Positions 43,075 through 51,771 of a stretch of DNA of 64,000 nucleotides are shown here, in pieces. A model generated the notes under the pieces. The model did not search any database. It saw only the letters and a program-made list of their open reading frames with translations, and was not told the DNA's origin. How positions within the stretch are numbered: the first letter of the stretch is position 1; every line of letters starts with the position of its first letter. Made by a program: the position numbers and the translations under genes. Source of the stretch: an uncultured Treponema sp. (GTDB lineage Bacteria; Spirochaetota; Spirochaetia; Treponematales; Treponemataceae); the NCBI RefSeq assembly GCF_934725225.1, contig NZ_CAKVAM010000002.1, forward strand, positions 369,881-433,880, written 5' to 3'.

Positions 43075-43155
43075 GTTTTGATTGTAGCAGTTTTTTTTTA
43101 CAACTCCAAGATGAAACGATAGACTTAAATCAAAAGCTAAATTATAATTTCTGCC
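43075..43155. promoter_or_regulatory. Divergent leaderless promoters between SDR and GH3 genes
   Basis: Plus strand: TAGACT (43120-43125), 17 bases, TATAAT (43143-43148), then 7 bases to ATG 43156. Minus strand: TTGGAG (43104-43109), 17 bases, TACAAT (43081-43086), then 6 bases to ATG 43074. No ribosome site on either side. The two -35 boxes are 10 bases apart. Confidence 0.6.
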
Positions 43156-44247
43156 ATGAAAAAAGTTGCGCTGAAATTTCTTGCATTGCTGTTTATTTTT
43201 TTTCCTTTATATTCAAAAACTTCCGCTGAAAAACTTTTTGACAGTCTTTCTGAAATAGAAAAAATTTCGCAGATTTTTCTTGTCAATGTTGAAGGCAATG
43301 AAAGTTTTCATCCAGTTGAATTTCTTGAGAACGGAACAGCAGTTGTTCCCGGCGGAATTATTTTGTTTTCCTATAATATCGGAAATTCAAAAGAGCAGCT
43401 GAAAAATTATATTTCTTCAATAAATTCTTTTTATAAAAAAAATAAAAGTCCGCTTCCTTTTATTGCAGTTGACCAAGAGGGTGGAGAAGTTAACCGCTTA
43501 AAAAAAATCACATCGCATCTTCCGTCAGAAAAAAAAATCAGTGAAAATTATACATTGCAAGAAGCAAAGTCCATTTATTCAAATCAGGCAGTGCAAATGA
43601 AAGAACTTGGAATTACAATGAATCTTGCGCCGGTTGCCGAAGCTGAAATTGAATCAAATAAATTTTTTTTAGGAACAAGAACTTTTGGAAGTGTTCCGAA
43701 ATCTGTTGCATACAGTATGGTTTGCGTAAGAGCTTATGAAGAAAACGGAATTGCTTCGGTTGCAAAACATTTTCCGGGAAATGCAAATTCAGATCCTCAC
43801 ACTGGCTCTGTAGAAATAACGCTTTCGTCTTCTGAAGTTTTTAAAAATTTTATTTTTCCATTTGCATTAATTTTAAAATCGAATCCATCTTGTGTTTTAG
43901 TGAGCCACGCAAAAATAAATTCTCTTGATGAAAATCCGGCTTGCATGAGCAGTTTCTGGATAAAAGAAATGCTTCAGTCGCGCCTTGGTTTTGAAGGTCT
44001 TGTATTAAGCGATGATATTTTTATGGGAGCGCTTTCAGATTCGCCTCCAGAACAAGTTGCCGCAAACGCTATAATTTCTGGAGTTGACGTGATTATGCTT
44101 AGCGGAAAAAAATTTCTTTCTGTTGCAAAGTCGCTTTTAAAACTTTCTGAAAGTGATGAGTTTTTTGCAAATCGTCTTTGCGAGGCGGAAAAAAAAGTGT
44201 TGGACTTTAAATTAAAAAAGGGGATTATAAAAATTGAAGAAAACTAA
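43156..44247 (+). CDS. nagZ: Glycoside hydrolase family 3, beta-N-acetylhexosaminidase-like
   Basis: 363 residues with an N-terminal hydrophobic segment (about 5-20) that is a signal peptide. The NagZ/GH3 pattern is clear: 'PFIAVDQEGGEVNRL', 'VAKHFPGNANSDPHTGS' with the catalytic His/Asp loop, and 'GLVLSDDIFMGAL' with the nucleophile Asp. It would remove N-acetylglucosamine from peptidoglycan fragments or from other glycans. A secreted form suggests the periplasm. Its end overlaps the methyltransferase start by 14 bases. Confidence 0.88.
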   Translation: MKKVALKFLALLFIFFPLYSKTSAEKLFDSLSEIEKISQIFLVNVEGNESFHPVEFLENGTAVVPGGIILFSYNIGNSKEQLKNYISSINSFYKKNKSPLPFIAVDQEGGEVNRLKKITSHLPSEKKISENYTLQEAKSIYSNQAVQMKELGITMNLAPVAEAEIESNKFFLGTRTFGSVPKSVAYSMVCVRAYEENGIASVAKHFPGNANSDPHTGSVEITLSSSEVFKNFIFPFALILKSNPSCVLVSHAKINSLDENPACMSSFWIKEMLQSRLGFEGLVLSDDIFMGALSDSPPEQVAANAIISGVDVIMLSGKKFLSVAKSLLKLSESDEFFANRLCEAEKKVLDFKLKKGIIKIEEN

Positions 44248-45103
44248 AACGCAAAAAGTTTTTGGACAAGAGGCATTTGAAAAGTTTTATTCTGAAATTT
44301 TTACCGAACGTTGGGATAAATTAAAGGTTTCTCTTGCCTCGGAAACTTTGCACGCAGAATTATCTTATAAAAATTGTGAAAGTTATTTTTTAGATCCTGC
44401 AAGCATTGTCGCTGCTCTTTGTCTGCCCTTAAAAGATTCTGAAAAAATTCTTGACTTGTGCGCGGCTCCCGGCGGAAAGACTTTAGTTTTGGCAGGAAAC
44501 AAAAATGACGACGCTGTGCTTTTTTCAAATGAACGCTCTCCTTCAAGAAAAGCCCGCCTTTCAAAAGTTGTAGAATCATCACTTCCGCCTGAAATTTCTT
44601 GCAATGTAAAAGTCAGCTTAAGCGATGGAGCTTCTTGGTGCAGACGCGAATCTGAATGTTATGAAAGCATTCTTTTGGATGCGCCATGTTCAAGCGAACG
44701 TCATGTTTTGAATGATAAAAAATATCTTGAGCAATGGACGCATTCAAGAATAAAAACAGTTTCAATGGAGCAGTGGGCGCTTCTTTCTTGCGCATTCAGA
44801 CTGCTGAAAAAAAACGGTTTTCTCTTGTATGCAACTTGCGCTTTGTGTCCGCAGGAAAATGACGGAGTTGTTTCAAAGCTGCTGAAAAAATTTCCAGATG
44901 CGAATATTGTTCCAAAAGACTTGGTGAAAGAAATTTTTGACTTGAACAGAAAATCTATAAAGGCTGATGTTTTGTGTCCGCAGAATTTTTCTCTTGAAGA
45001 TTATTTTTCATTTGCGGAAAAAACTGAATTCGGCTTTCATATTTTGCCAGATAAATCTTTTGGCGCAGGTCCGCTTTATTTTTCCTTGATAAAAAAATCA
45101 TAG
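44234..45103 (+). CDS. RsmB/NOP2-family RNA m5C methyltransferase
   Basis: 289 residues from TTG 44234. It shows the SAM-binding 'ILDLCAAPGGKTLVLAG', 'LSDGASW' and 'ILLDAPCSSERHVL' with the release Cys, and 'LLYATCALCPQENDGVV' with the nucleophile Cys (TC motif). There is no long N-terminal RNA-binding domain, so it is shorter than RsmB. It methylates cytosine in rRNA or tRNA; which one is not clear. Confidence 0.88.
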   Translation: MKKTKTQKVFGQEAFEKFYSEIFTERWDKLKVSLASETLHAELSYKNCESYFLDPASIVAALCLPLKDSEKILDLCAAPGGKTLVLAGNKNDDAVLFSNERSPSRKARLSKVVESSLPPEISCNVKVSLSDGASWCRRESECYESILLDAPCSSERHVLNDKKYLEQWTHSRIKTVSMEQWALLSCAFRLLKKNGFLLYATCALCPQENDGVVSKLLKKFPDANIVPKDLVKEIFDLNRKSIKADVLCPQNFSLEDYFSFAEKTEFGFHILPDKSFGAGPLYFSLIKKS

Positions 45104-45198
45104 CGCACTAATTTTCTTCAACTCGCCTGAATTAATTGAATTTTGTTTTGAATTGATTTATAATTTCAGAAATTGAAAAAAGTAAAGGACGTTGGATT

Positions 45199-46455
45199 AT
45201 GTCTAAACACGAAAGGAAACAGAGTCTTATAACGGAAATAGAAGAGCAGCTTAAAGAAATCAGAGACGTTGATATTCTTCTGGAAAATATTTTGACTGGC
45301 GCGCGTAAAATTGTCAATGCCGACGCTGGTTCAATTTACGAGTACGACAGCAAGGAAAACAAGCTTTGGATTCGCTATAGTCAGAACGACACAATGCAGA
45401 ATCAGCTTGCTCCCGGAGAAAAGCTTTCGTACACTTCTTTTTATCTTGTTCCTACAAACCAGTCGATTTCCGGCTACTGCGTTCTTTCCAAAAAACTTGT
45501 AAATATTCCAGATGTCTATAATTTGCCTGAGTTTGTTGATGATGAAAAAAAAGAAGTAAGGCTTTTTGAATTTAATTCGGCGAATGATGAAAAAACTGGC
45601 TACCATACAAAATCAATGCTTACAATTCCGCTCATAATGACAAATGGAAAAGTTCTTGGGATTCTTCAGATTATAAATGCCAAGGACGAGGACGGAAACG
45701 TTATTCCTTTTGATAAGGATTCTGAATTTTACATTTCCCAGTTTGCCGCAAAAGTCGGTTCGATTTACGAATATGCTTATCTTACAAGGCTTAATGTTGA
45801 CCGTCTTGTAAAAACTGCCGGCTTCCGTGATCCAAAGGAAACTGGCGCGCACGTTGAAAGAGTTTCCCGCTTTTCTCTTGAAATATATGACCGCTATGCT
45901 TCGAACAAAAAAATTCCAGAAAAAGAACGAAACAAATTCCGTGATAATCTTCGTCTTGCCGCGAGATGCCACGATGTAGGAAAAGTTGCAATTCCAGATG
46001 AAATTTTAAAGAAACAGGGAATTCTTGATGAAGATGAACGCGATATTATGAAAGGGCACACTTGTGTTGGCGCGCAGATTTTTACTCCAGTTGAAAACGA
46101 TTTGGATATAATGGCGCGCGATGTCTGCCTTCATCACCATGACCGCTGGGACGGAGGAAACAAAGGCTACCCCGGAAATTTTGACTACATGGATTATATT
46201 CCCGCAACAAAAATGCCGCACGAAATTGAACAGGCTTTAAAGGAAGATAAGATTCCTCTTGCGGCAAGAATTGTTTCGCTTGCGGATGTTTATGATGCGC
46301 TTCGCCACAAAAGATGCTACAAGGCTGAATGGAGTGTTGAAGATACATTTAATGAAATTTGGGAGCAGCGCGGACATCAGTTTGACCCGGAGCTTGTGGA
46401 TGCCTTTATGCAGATAAAAGACCGCTTGGAAGATATTAACAGCGCAATCAGCTGA
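45199..46455 (+). CDS. GAF-HD-GYP domain phosphodiesterase
   Basis: 418 residues. A GAF domain covers about 20-190. The HD-GYP part has 'AARCHDVGKVAIPDEIL', 'HTCVGAQIF' and 'CLHHHDRWDGGNKGYPG', with the HD pair and a GYP motif that has two extra residues before G-Y-P. It probably hydrolyses cyclic-di-GMP after a small-molecule signal reaches the GAF domain. AAAGGA precedes the ATG. It overlaps the convergent YaiI gene by 8 bases. Confidence 0.9.
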   Translation: MSKHERKQSLITEIEEQLKEIRDVDILLENILTGARKIVNADAGSIYEYDSKENKLWIRYSQNDTMQNQLAPGEKLSYTSFYLVPTNQSISGYCVLSKKLVNIPDVYNLPEFVDDEKKEVRLFEFNSANDEKTGYHTKSMLTIPLIMTNGKVLGILQIINAKDEDGNVIPFDKDSEFYISQFAAKVGSIYEYAYLTRLNVDRLVKTAGFRDPKETGAHVERVSRFSLEIYDRYASNKKIPEKERNKFRDNLRLAARCHDVGKVAIPDEILKKQGILDEDERDIMKGHTCVGAQIFTPVENDLDIMARDVCLHHHDRWDGGNKGYPGNFDYMDYIPATKMPHEIEQALKEDKIPLAARIVSLADVYDALRHKRCYKAEWSVEDTFNEIWEQRGHQFDPELVDAFMQIKDRLEDINSAIS

Positions 46456-46900
46456 ACGAATTTTCAAGAAGGGCAGAGAAGGCTGTTTTGAATTTTTCAA
46501 AGTCTTTTCCGCTGTAATTTTTCCATTTTCCGCCAGTCGAAACTCCAAGGCTTTTCATTTGAATGCTTAGCTGCCGTTCTTCTATGAGATATTCGAGATT
46601 TTCTTTATTGAAAACAGTTCCCTTGTCGTTCATAACCGAAATTTTTTTATTGAAAATTCTTTGCGCCAAAAGCAAGTCTCGTGTTACAACTATGTCGCCC
46701 GGCTTGGAATTTTCCACTATAAAATCATCTGCGGAATTTTTTTCTTTGGAGCATATTTCCATTTTAAAAAGCGGATTTTTAAATGCAAATGGAATATTTT
46801 TATTTGCTGCAAATATTACGTTTAGATTTTTTTTAACCGCCGCATTTAAAATAAATTCTCTTGCATTTTTTTCACATGAATCTGCATCAACAAAAATCAT
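46448..46900 (-). CDS. YaiI/YqxD family (DUF188) protein
   Basis: 150 residues beginning 'MIFVDADSCEKNAREFILNAA' and with 'DDFIVENSKPGDIVVTRDLLLAQRI' in parts, the DUF188 signature. The fold is related to PIN-type nucleases, but the function is not settled. It overlaps the zapA stop by 4 bases and is the last gene of the infC-rpmI-rplT operon direction. Confidence 0.9.
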   Translation of the reverse strand: MIFVDADSCEKNAREFILNAAVKKNLNVIFAANKNIPFAFKNPLFKMEICSKEKNSADDFIVENSKPGDIVVTRDLLLAQRIFNKKISVMNDKGTVFNKENLEYLIEERQLSIQMKSLGVSTGGKWKNYSGKDFEKFKTAFSALLENSFS

Positions 46901-47199
46901 TCCAATGCTCCGCTGATTTTTTCTATTATGTTCTGCGCGATTCTTTCTGCTTTTTCATCGTCTTCGGTTGGAACTGCTTTTGAAAGTGAAATTGATTTTT
47001 GTTTTTCCTTGTAAAGCTCATCTACAAGTGCAATTCCAGATAAAATGCTTATTTTTAAAGAATCTTTTACGCCGGAGGAGTTTTTTATGGATTCAGTGAT
47101 TTCTTTGTAATAGGATAAAAGTTTTGCAAGATAGGCATCGTCTTCAGAAGCCTGTGCGGAAAATGATGCTCCGAGCAATTCAATTTGAAGTTTTCCCAA
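46897..47199 (-). CDS. zapA: Cell-division protein ZapA
   Basis: 100 residues. An N-terminal beta strand ('LQIELLGASFSAQASEDDAYLAKLL' in parts) and 'LKISILSGIALVDELYKEK' lead to a coiled-coil C-terminus, the standard ZapA layout. ZapA cross-links FtsZ filaments at midcell. The coiled-coil protein upstream may be its ZapB-like partner. Confidence 0.88.
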   Translation of the reverse strand: MGKLQIELLGASFSAQASEDDAYLAKLLSYYKEITESIKNSSGVKDSLKISILSGIALVDELYKEKQKSISLSKAVPTEDDEKAERIAQNIIEKISGALE

Positions 47200-47219
47200 T
47201 GCAGTTTTTCTCCTGCGTT

Positions 47220-47693
47220 TTAGAAAATATCAAACTGTCCGTTTAAATCTGTCTGCGGTTCAGCCGGATTTTTTTGCTCTTGTTTTGGTTCTTCCTGCTG
47301 GAAAATCTGAGGTTCTGAAACAACTGTCTGTTCTGATGATTGCTGTTCAGAAGCTGTATTTTCTTCCTGCGGAATTTCGTTTTGAACTGGCTGTGATTCC
47401 GAAGAATTTTCGTTGCCAGTTTGTCCGCCTTGACCGCTAAGAATTGCATCCTCAACAGAGTCAAGACGGTTTAGGGTTTTCAAAATGCTTTCCTCGATCT
47501 TTGCCTGTGTTGATTCAATAGAAGAAACCAGCTCCGTTTTTTCAGAAAACGCTTTTGTAAGCTCGGCGCATTTACTACGCAAAGCATCGTTTTCAGATTC
47601 AAGCTGCGAAACTTTATCAGTCAGTGAACTGATTTTTTCAACAGCGGCTTCTACTTTTTCCTGCAACAACAAAACTTGATCGAGTGTAATCAT
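47220..47693 (-). CDS. Coiled-coil protein, possibly ZapB-like
   Basis: 157 residues. Residues 1-75 form a heptad coiled coil ('LLQEKVEAAVEKISSLTDKVSQLESENDALRSKCAEL' in parts). The rest is low complexity, rich in Gln, Glu and Ser, and ends 'DLNGQFDIF'. The short hydrophobic C-terminal tail may be a docking peptide. Its place next to zapA supports a divisome role, similar to ZapB, by context only. Confidence 0.6.
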   Translation of the reverse strand: MITLDQVLLLQEKVEAAVEKISSLTDKVSQLESENDALRSKCAELTKAFSEKTELVSSIESTQAKIEESILKTLNRLDSVEDAILSGQGGQTGNENSSESQPVQNEIPQEENTASEQQSSEQTVVSEPQIFQQEEPKQEQKNPAEPQTDLNGQFDIF

Positions 47694-47696
47694 TTT

Positions 47697-48056
47697 TTAT
47701 GCCTTTACTGCGTTTTTTGCAACTTCAACAACAGCCTTGAATGCAACTGGATCTTCGATAGCCATATTGCTCAATGCTTTGCGGTTGAGTGTAACACCAG
47801 CTTTTACAAGACCGTCAATAAAGCGGCTATATGACATTCCTTCAGCGCGAACTGCCGCATTGATACGGGCAATCCAAAGGCTTCTGTAGTCGCGTTTTTT
47901 GAGTTTGCGTCCAACATAAGAATGATCAAGTGCTTTTACAACAGCGTCTTTTGCAGCTTTGTAATTTGATTTTCTGTCGCCTTTAAAGCCTTTTGCAAGC
48001 TTCAAGAGTTTTACACGGCGGTTTTTACGTTTTGTTCCATCTATCGCTCTAGACAT
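47697..48056 (-). CDS. rplT: 50S ribosomal protein L20
   Basis: 119 residues with 'KRKNRRVKLLKLAKGFKGDRKSNYKAAKDAV' in parts and 'KRDYRSLWIARINAAVRAEGMSYSRFI', the highly conserved L20 core. It is part of the usual infC-rpmI-rplT order. The coiled-coil gene starts 4 bases after it. Confidence 0.98.
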   Translation of the reverse strand: MSRAIDGTKRKNRRVKLLKLAKGFKGDRKSNYKAAKDAVVKALDHSYVGRKLKKRDYRSLWIARINAAVRAEGMSYSRFIDGLVKAGVTLNRKALSNMAIEDPVAFKAVVEVAKNAVKA

Positions 48057-48071
48057 CTTTTACTCCTAAAA

Positions 48072-48272
48072 TCAGCCGTATGGAAGCTGCTGTTTGCGGA
48101 TTCTTGCTGCTGAATCTTCTGAAAGAATTCCTGCATGGCGCAAGTGCATCTTTCTTTTTGGTGATCTCTTTGTCAAAATATGACGAAGATTCATTTTCTT
48201 GTACTTAACTTTTCCAGTACCAGTTAAAGAAAAGCGCTTTGATGCGGATTTCTTTGTTTTCATCTTAGGCAT
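48072..48272 (-). CDS. rpmI: 50S ribosomal protein L35
   Basis: 66 basic residues: 'PKMKTKKSASKRFSLTGTGKVKYKK', 'HILTKRSPKRKMHLR' and 'ILSEDSAARIRKQLPYG-like' end. Middle gene of the infC operon, 4 bases after the infC stop. Confidence 0.97.
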   Translation of the reverse strand: MPKMKTKKSASKRFSLTGTGKVKYKKMNLRHILTKRSPKRKMHLRHAGILSEDSAARIRKQQLPYG

Positions 48273-48276
48273 AGTT

Positions 48277-48807
48277 TTACCCCTGCTTTTTGACTTTTGA
48301 GTTCAAGGTCATAGACATGAATCTGCCTTCCATTGCGGCTGGCTTTTCGATTGCATAAGAACCTTCAACAAGTCTTTTTTCAACTTCTTTCAGTACATCA
48401 TAACCGAGTTCTGTGTGCGCAAGCTCACGTCCGCGGAAACGGATTGTAACTTTCACTTTGTCGCCCTCGTTTAGGAATTCCTGAACATGCTTTGCTTTCG
48501 TGTCAAGGTCGCCTGCGCCGATTTTAGGCTGCATACGAATCTCCTTGAGCTTGAGTACTTTCTGGTTCTTTTTGGAGTCACGAAGCTTTTTCTCCTGTTC
48601 GAACTTGTACTTTCCGAAATCCAGTATTTTACAAACCGGCGGATTTGCGTTTGGCGAAACTTCTACAAGGTCGAGGTCTCGATCCTTTGCCATTCTGAGG
48701 GCTTCAATTGTAGGGACGATTCCCTTCTGTTCACCTTCATCATCAATGAGTCTGATCTCTCTTACGCGTATCTGTTCATTTACGCGCATGCCTTTGTTGT
48801 CTGCCAA
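48277..48807 (-). CDS. infC: Translation initiation factor IF-3
   Basis: 176 residues with 'VNEQIRVREIRLIDDEGEQKGIV', 'DLVEVSPNANPPVCKILDFGKYKFE' and the C-domain 'KVTIRFRGRELAHTELG'. The start codon is TTG 48807 with AGGAGG 4 bases before it. Rare infC start codons are known to allow IF-3 to limit its own translation (AUU in E. coli), and TTG may do the same here. First gene of the operon. Confidence 0.97.
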   Translation of the reverse strand: MADNKGMRVNEQIRVREIRLIDDEGEQKGIVPTIEALRMAKDRDLDLVEVSPNANPPVCKILDFGKYKFEQEKKLRDSKKNQKVLKLKEIRMQPKIGAGDLDTKAKHVQEFLNEGDKVKVTIRFRGRELAHTELGYDVLKEVEKRLVEGSYAIEKPAAMEGRFMSMTLNSKVKKQG

Positions 48808-48862
48808 TTATCCTCCTAGAGTATAAAATACTCGTATAGCATAAAAAATATTTTATCAGAAA

Positions 48863-49516
48863 CTATAGAACTGTGTCTAGTGAATTTTCTTTTATGAATG
48901 CAATTTTATAGAAAATAAATGCTGCCACAGTGAAAATAATTGCAAGCACAATATGTGCAAATCCGAATATTTTAAAATACCATAAAGTTTGAATTGCCGG
49001 CAGTACGGATGAAATCACGATGAATGCAATTGCAAATGCGGCGGTTTTATTTTTTTGCTTGGATTCTATGCTGAACTTTATTTTCAAATATAAAGCCTGC
49101 GCAAAAAATGTTGTGCAGATAAAGAGAATCGGATTTTCAAATAAAAAGAAAAATGAATGTTTTTCAGGACTTGAAATTGATGTATATGGAAGAAAAATTG
49201 CATAAAATGAAGCTAGCAGCGGAAATGCCGATGTTGTTTTGTATTTTGTGTCGTCTTTTGAAAAAAAATCCCACAGCGCAAATAAAATTACCGGCGGAAA
49301 AAATGTTGTTTTCAGTATGTGAAGAAAATGCTCGAAAAATCCTGATGTGGCGACATAAGCTGAAAAAATAAAATATTCCTTGAAAATTGCTGAGACAATT
49401 CCTGCTGTAAGCCCGATTGCAATTGGAGCAAAGAAACTTTTGAAGCTGTATTCAGTGTGAATGCAGCAATAAAAAATAACTGCCGCCGGAATCGATAAAA
49501 TTAAAAATGAGTACAT
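48863..49516 (-). CDS. Multi-spanning membrane protein of unknown function
   Basis: 217 residues with about six hydrophobic helices. Charged residues lie in 'IFKEYFIFSAYVA' and 'GFFEHFLHILKTTFF', where the E, H and F-rich segments recall membrane proteases such as PrsW, but no confident motif is present. It has its own promoter (49525-49553), with the ATG only 8 bases after the -10 box. Codon usage is native. Confidence 0.6.
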   Translation of the reverse strand: MYSFLILSIPAAVIFYCCIHTEYSFKSFFAPIAIGLTAGIVSAIFKEYFIFSAYVATSGFFEHFLHILKTTFFPPVILFALWDFFSKDDTKYKTTSAFPLLASFYAIFLPYTSISSPEKHSFFFLFENPILFICTTFFAQALYLKIKFSIESKQKNKTAAFAIAFIVISSVLPAIQTLWYFKIFGFAHIVLAIIFTVAAFIFYKIAFIKENSLDTVL

Positions 49517-49524
49517 ATTTGATT

Positions 49525-49553
49525 AGTTTAGCGGCAAAAAACTTTTTTTTCAA
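49525..49553 (-). promoter_or_regulatory. Promoter for a leaderless membrane-protein gene
   Basis: Minus strand TTGAAA (49548-49553), a 17-base spacer and TAAACT (49525-49530), then 8 bases to ATG 49516. No Shine-Dalgarno. Confidence 0.6.
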
Positions 49554-49581
49554 CAGTTCATTATAAAGATATTTTGCGCAT

Positions 49582-49622
49582 AAAAAAACGGAGAAACTTC
49601 ACGTAAAATGAAATTCCTCCGT
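49582..49622 (-). terminator. Rho-independent terminator of fba
   Basis: Minus strand stem ACGGAG/CTCCGT extended by TTTCA/TGAAG and followed by T7. It lies 26 bases after the aldolase stop. Confidence 0.85.
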
Positions 49623-49647
49623 ATAAAGAATTTATTTCTTTAATGGA

Positions 49648-50652
49648 CTAGTCCAATGCGTGTCCTGCTGAACCAAGAACGTCGATGTTTTTGTGCATAT
49701 ACATTTTCTTGAGCTCTTCGCGTGCAGGTCCGAGATATTCGCGCGGGTCGAATTTGTCCGGGTGCTCTGCAAAGAATTTGCGGATTGCTGCTGTCATTGC
49801 GAGGCGTCCGTCTGAGTCGATGTTGATTTTGCAAACTGCTGACTTTGAAGCCTTGCGGAGCTGCTCTTCTGGAATTCCAACTGAATCAGGAATTTTTCCG
49901 CCGAACTGCTCGATGATTCTTACATATTCCATTGGAACAGAAGATGAGCCGTGGAGTACGATTGGGAATCCTGGAAGCTGTTTTTCAATTGCTTCAAGAA
50001 CGTCGAATGCGAGTGGCGGTGGAATAAGGACTCCGTCCGGGCTGCGTGTGCACTGTTCAGGTGTGAATTTGCATCTTCCGTGAGAAGTTCCGATTGAGAT
50101 TGCGAGAGAATCGCATCCTGTTTTGCTTGTGAAGTCAACAACTTCTTCTGGCTTTGTGTAGTGGCTTTCTGCTGAAGCAACTTCATCTTCAACACCGGCA
50201 AGAACACCAAGTTCTGCTTCTACAGTAACGTAGTCTTTCTGTGAGTGTGCGTATTCAACAACTTTCTTTGTAACAGCGATGTTCTCTTCGTAAGGAAGTG
50301 AAGAACCGTCAATCATTACAGATGAGAATCCGTTGTCAATGCAGTCTTTTGCAACTTCAAAGTTAGGACCGTGGTCAAGGTGAAGAACAATCGGAATGTC
50401 GCATCCAAGCTCATGTGCGTATTCAACTGCTCCGCGAGCCATGTTGCGCAGAATGTACTTGTCTGCATAAGCTCTTGCGCCCTTTGAAACCTGAAGGATT
50501 ACAGGCGATTTTGTTTCAACGCAAGCCTGAATAATTGCCTGCATCTGTTCCATGTTGTTGAAGTTGTATGCTGGAATCGCATATTTGCCTTTCATTGCCT
50601 TTGCAAACATATCTTTTGTGTTTACAAGTCCAAGATCTTTGTAACTGTACAT
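49648..50652 (-). CDS. fba: Class II fructose-bisphosphate aldolase
   Basis: 334 residues with 'KYAIPAYNFNNMEQMQAII', the zinc-binding 'IVLHLDHGPNFE' and 'SVMIDGSSLPYEENI', and 'AISIGTSHGRCKF'. It is a class IIB-like metal aldolase that splits fructose-1,6-bisphosphate in glycolysis. AAGGAG precedes the ATG. A good promoter (50695-50723) and a terminator frame it as a single-gene unit. Confidence 0.97.
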   Translation of the reverse strand: MYSYKDLGLVNTKDMFAKAMKGKYAIPAYNFNNMEQMQAIIQACVETKSPVILQVSKGARAYADKYILRNMARGAVEYAHELGCDIPIVLHLDHGPNFEVAKDCIDNGFSSVMIDGSSLPYEENIAVTKKVVEYAHSQKDYVTVEAELGVLAGVEDEVASAESHYTKPEEVVDFTSKTGCDSLAISIGTSHGRCKFTPEQCTRSPDGVLIPPPLAFDVLEAIEKQLPGFPIVLHGSSSVPMEYVRIIEQFGGKIPDSVGIPEEQLRKASKSAVCKINIDSDGRLAMTAAIRKFFAEHPDKFDPREYLGPAREELKKMYMHKNIDVLGSAGHALD

Positions 50653-50694
50653 ATTAGCTCCTTGTATCCGGAATGTTCGGACTTTTATTTAAAT

Positions 50695-50723
50695 AGAATA
50701 AAACATTTAAAGGCAAAATTCAA
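50695..50723 (-). promoter_or_regulatory. Promoter of fba
   Basis: Minus strand TTGAAT (50718-50723), a 17-base spacer and TATTCT (50695-50700). It leaves a leader of about 35 bases with the ribosome site. Confidence 0.65.
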
Positions 50724-50890
50724 GACTGAAACCGAATTACAGAGTTTCAGCATAAAAAATAAAAGGCTTGATTTTGAGTTTTGATAAAATACAGATACTT
50801 GTTTATTTTATAAATTCGTAAAACTTGTTGAGCATTATGCATTATCAATTCCTAATTGACTGGAGGATTGCAAAATACTTTATAAATCAT

Positions 50891-50919
50891 TTGACAAAAA
50901 ATGATTGTGTAAATATAAT
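50891..50919 (+). promoter_or_regulatory. Perfect sigma-70 consensus promoter of the flaA genes
   Basis: TTGACA (50891-50896), 17 bases, TATAAT (50914-50919). It predicts a start near 50926 and a leader of ~90 bases to ATG 51016. A second, sigma-28-like site lies downstream. The rest of the 363-base gap upstream holds only the fba promoter. Confidence 0.85.
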
Positions 50920-50956
50920 AAACGTTGAAAATTTAGTTGATTTTTTTTTAATCAGT

Positions 50957-50983
50957 TAAATAAAAACAAAAACTTGGCGATAC
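50957..50983 (+). promoter_or_regulatory. Sigma-28-like promoter of the flaA genes
   Basis: TAAATAAA (50957-50964), exactly 11 bases, GGCGATAC (50976-50983). The bacterial FliA consensus is TAAA-GTTT, 11 bases, GCCGATAA, so the -10 matches at six of eight positions. The predicted start is near 50990. Confidence 0.55.
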
Positions 50984-51015
50984 ATGAAAAACAATCGTAC
51001 TCAAGGAGATTTTTA

Positions 51016-51750
51016 ATGAAAAAGGGCGTAGTCATTTTAGGTAGCCTGATTCTTGGACTTGCATTCTGCGTGCCGGCAGTAGCTCAGCCAAGCTCTAAGG
51101 CTGTTGAAACAATTGTTATCGACAACTTCGATACAGATATGGAATGGTCTTGGGCAGTTCAGTCTAGCCGTTTCATTGCTGAAGGCTATCCAATTTTGAA
51201 AAAGTTTGAAGGAATTCCAAATTCATTGATTCCTTACCACAAAGATTCTGATCCTGCTGCGATGGTCTTGGGTGTAAAGGCAAAATATGACCGCAAAGGC
51301 GATAACTGGTTTGAAGTTTATCCTTCTAAAGATGACGCCGCTTATGAAATTCCTTTTGTAGGAACTGTTACACAGGTTGACTTCTGGGTTTGGGGCGCAA
51401 ACTACAATTACAGGCTTGAGCTTCTTATCCGTGATGCAGACGGCCGCGTTCATGCTCTTAAAGCCGGAAACCTTATGTTCAATGGCTGGAGAAATGTTGT
51501 TGTAAATATTCCTGGATATATCCGCCAGCATTCAAGATTCCGCTCTGGAAGACCTAATATGAGTTTTGTTGGATTTAGAATCCGCTCAGATGCAAATGAA
51601 GCTGTAGATGACTATGTTATTTATTTTGATCAGTTGAAATATACAACAAACACACTTGCAAACGTATATGATGGATATGCTTTGAAAGATGCGGATTTCG
51701 GCGAGTCAGAAACATCATCTTCTAATAATGAAGAAACAACAGTTCAATAA
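51016..51750 (+). CDS. flaA: Flagellar filament outer layer protein FlaA (first copy)
   Basis: 244 residues from ATG 51016 (AAGGAG precedes; the ATG at 50974 lies within the promoter). A signal peptide (about 1-24, 'ILGSLILGLAFCVPAVAQ') sends it to the periplasm. The body has 'TIVIDNFDTDMEWSWAVQSSRF' in parts, 'YEIPFVGTVTQVDFWVWGANYNYRLEL' and 'VDDYVIYFDQLKYTTNTL', the FlaA family pattern. FlaA sheathes the FlaB core of periplasmic flagella in spirochaetes. A second copy follows after 21 bases. Confidence 0.95.
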   Translation: MKKGVVILGSLILGLAFCVPAVAQPSSKAVETIVIDNFDTDMEWSWAVQSSRFIAEGYPILKKFEGIPNSLIPYHKDSDPAAMVLGVKAKYDRKGDNWFEVYPSKDDAAYEIPFVGTVTQVDFWVWGANYNYRLELLIRDADGRVHALKAGNLMFNGWRNVVVNIPGYIRQHSRFRSGRPNMSFVGFRIRSDANEAVDDYVIYFDQLKYTTNTLANVYDGYALKDADFGESETSSSNNEETTVQ

Positions 51751-51771
51751 TAAAATAAAGGTGGAAGACAA

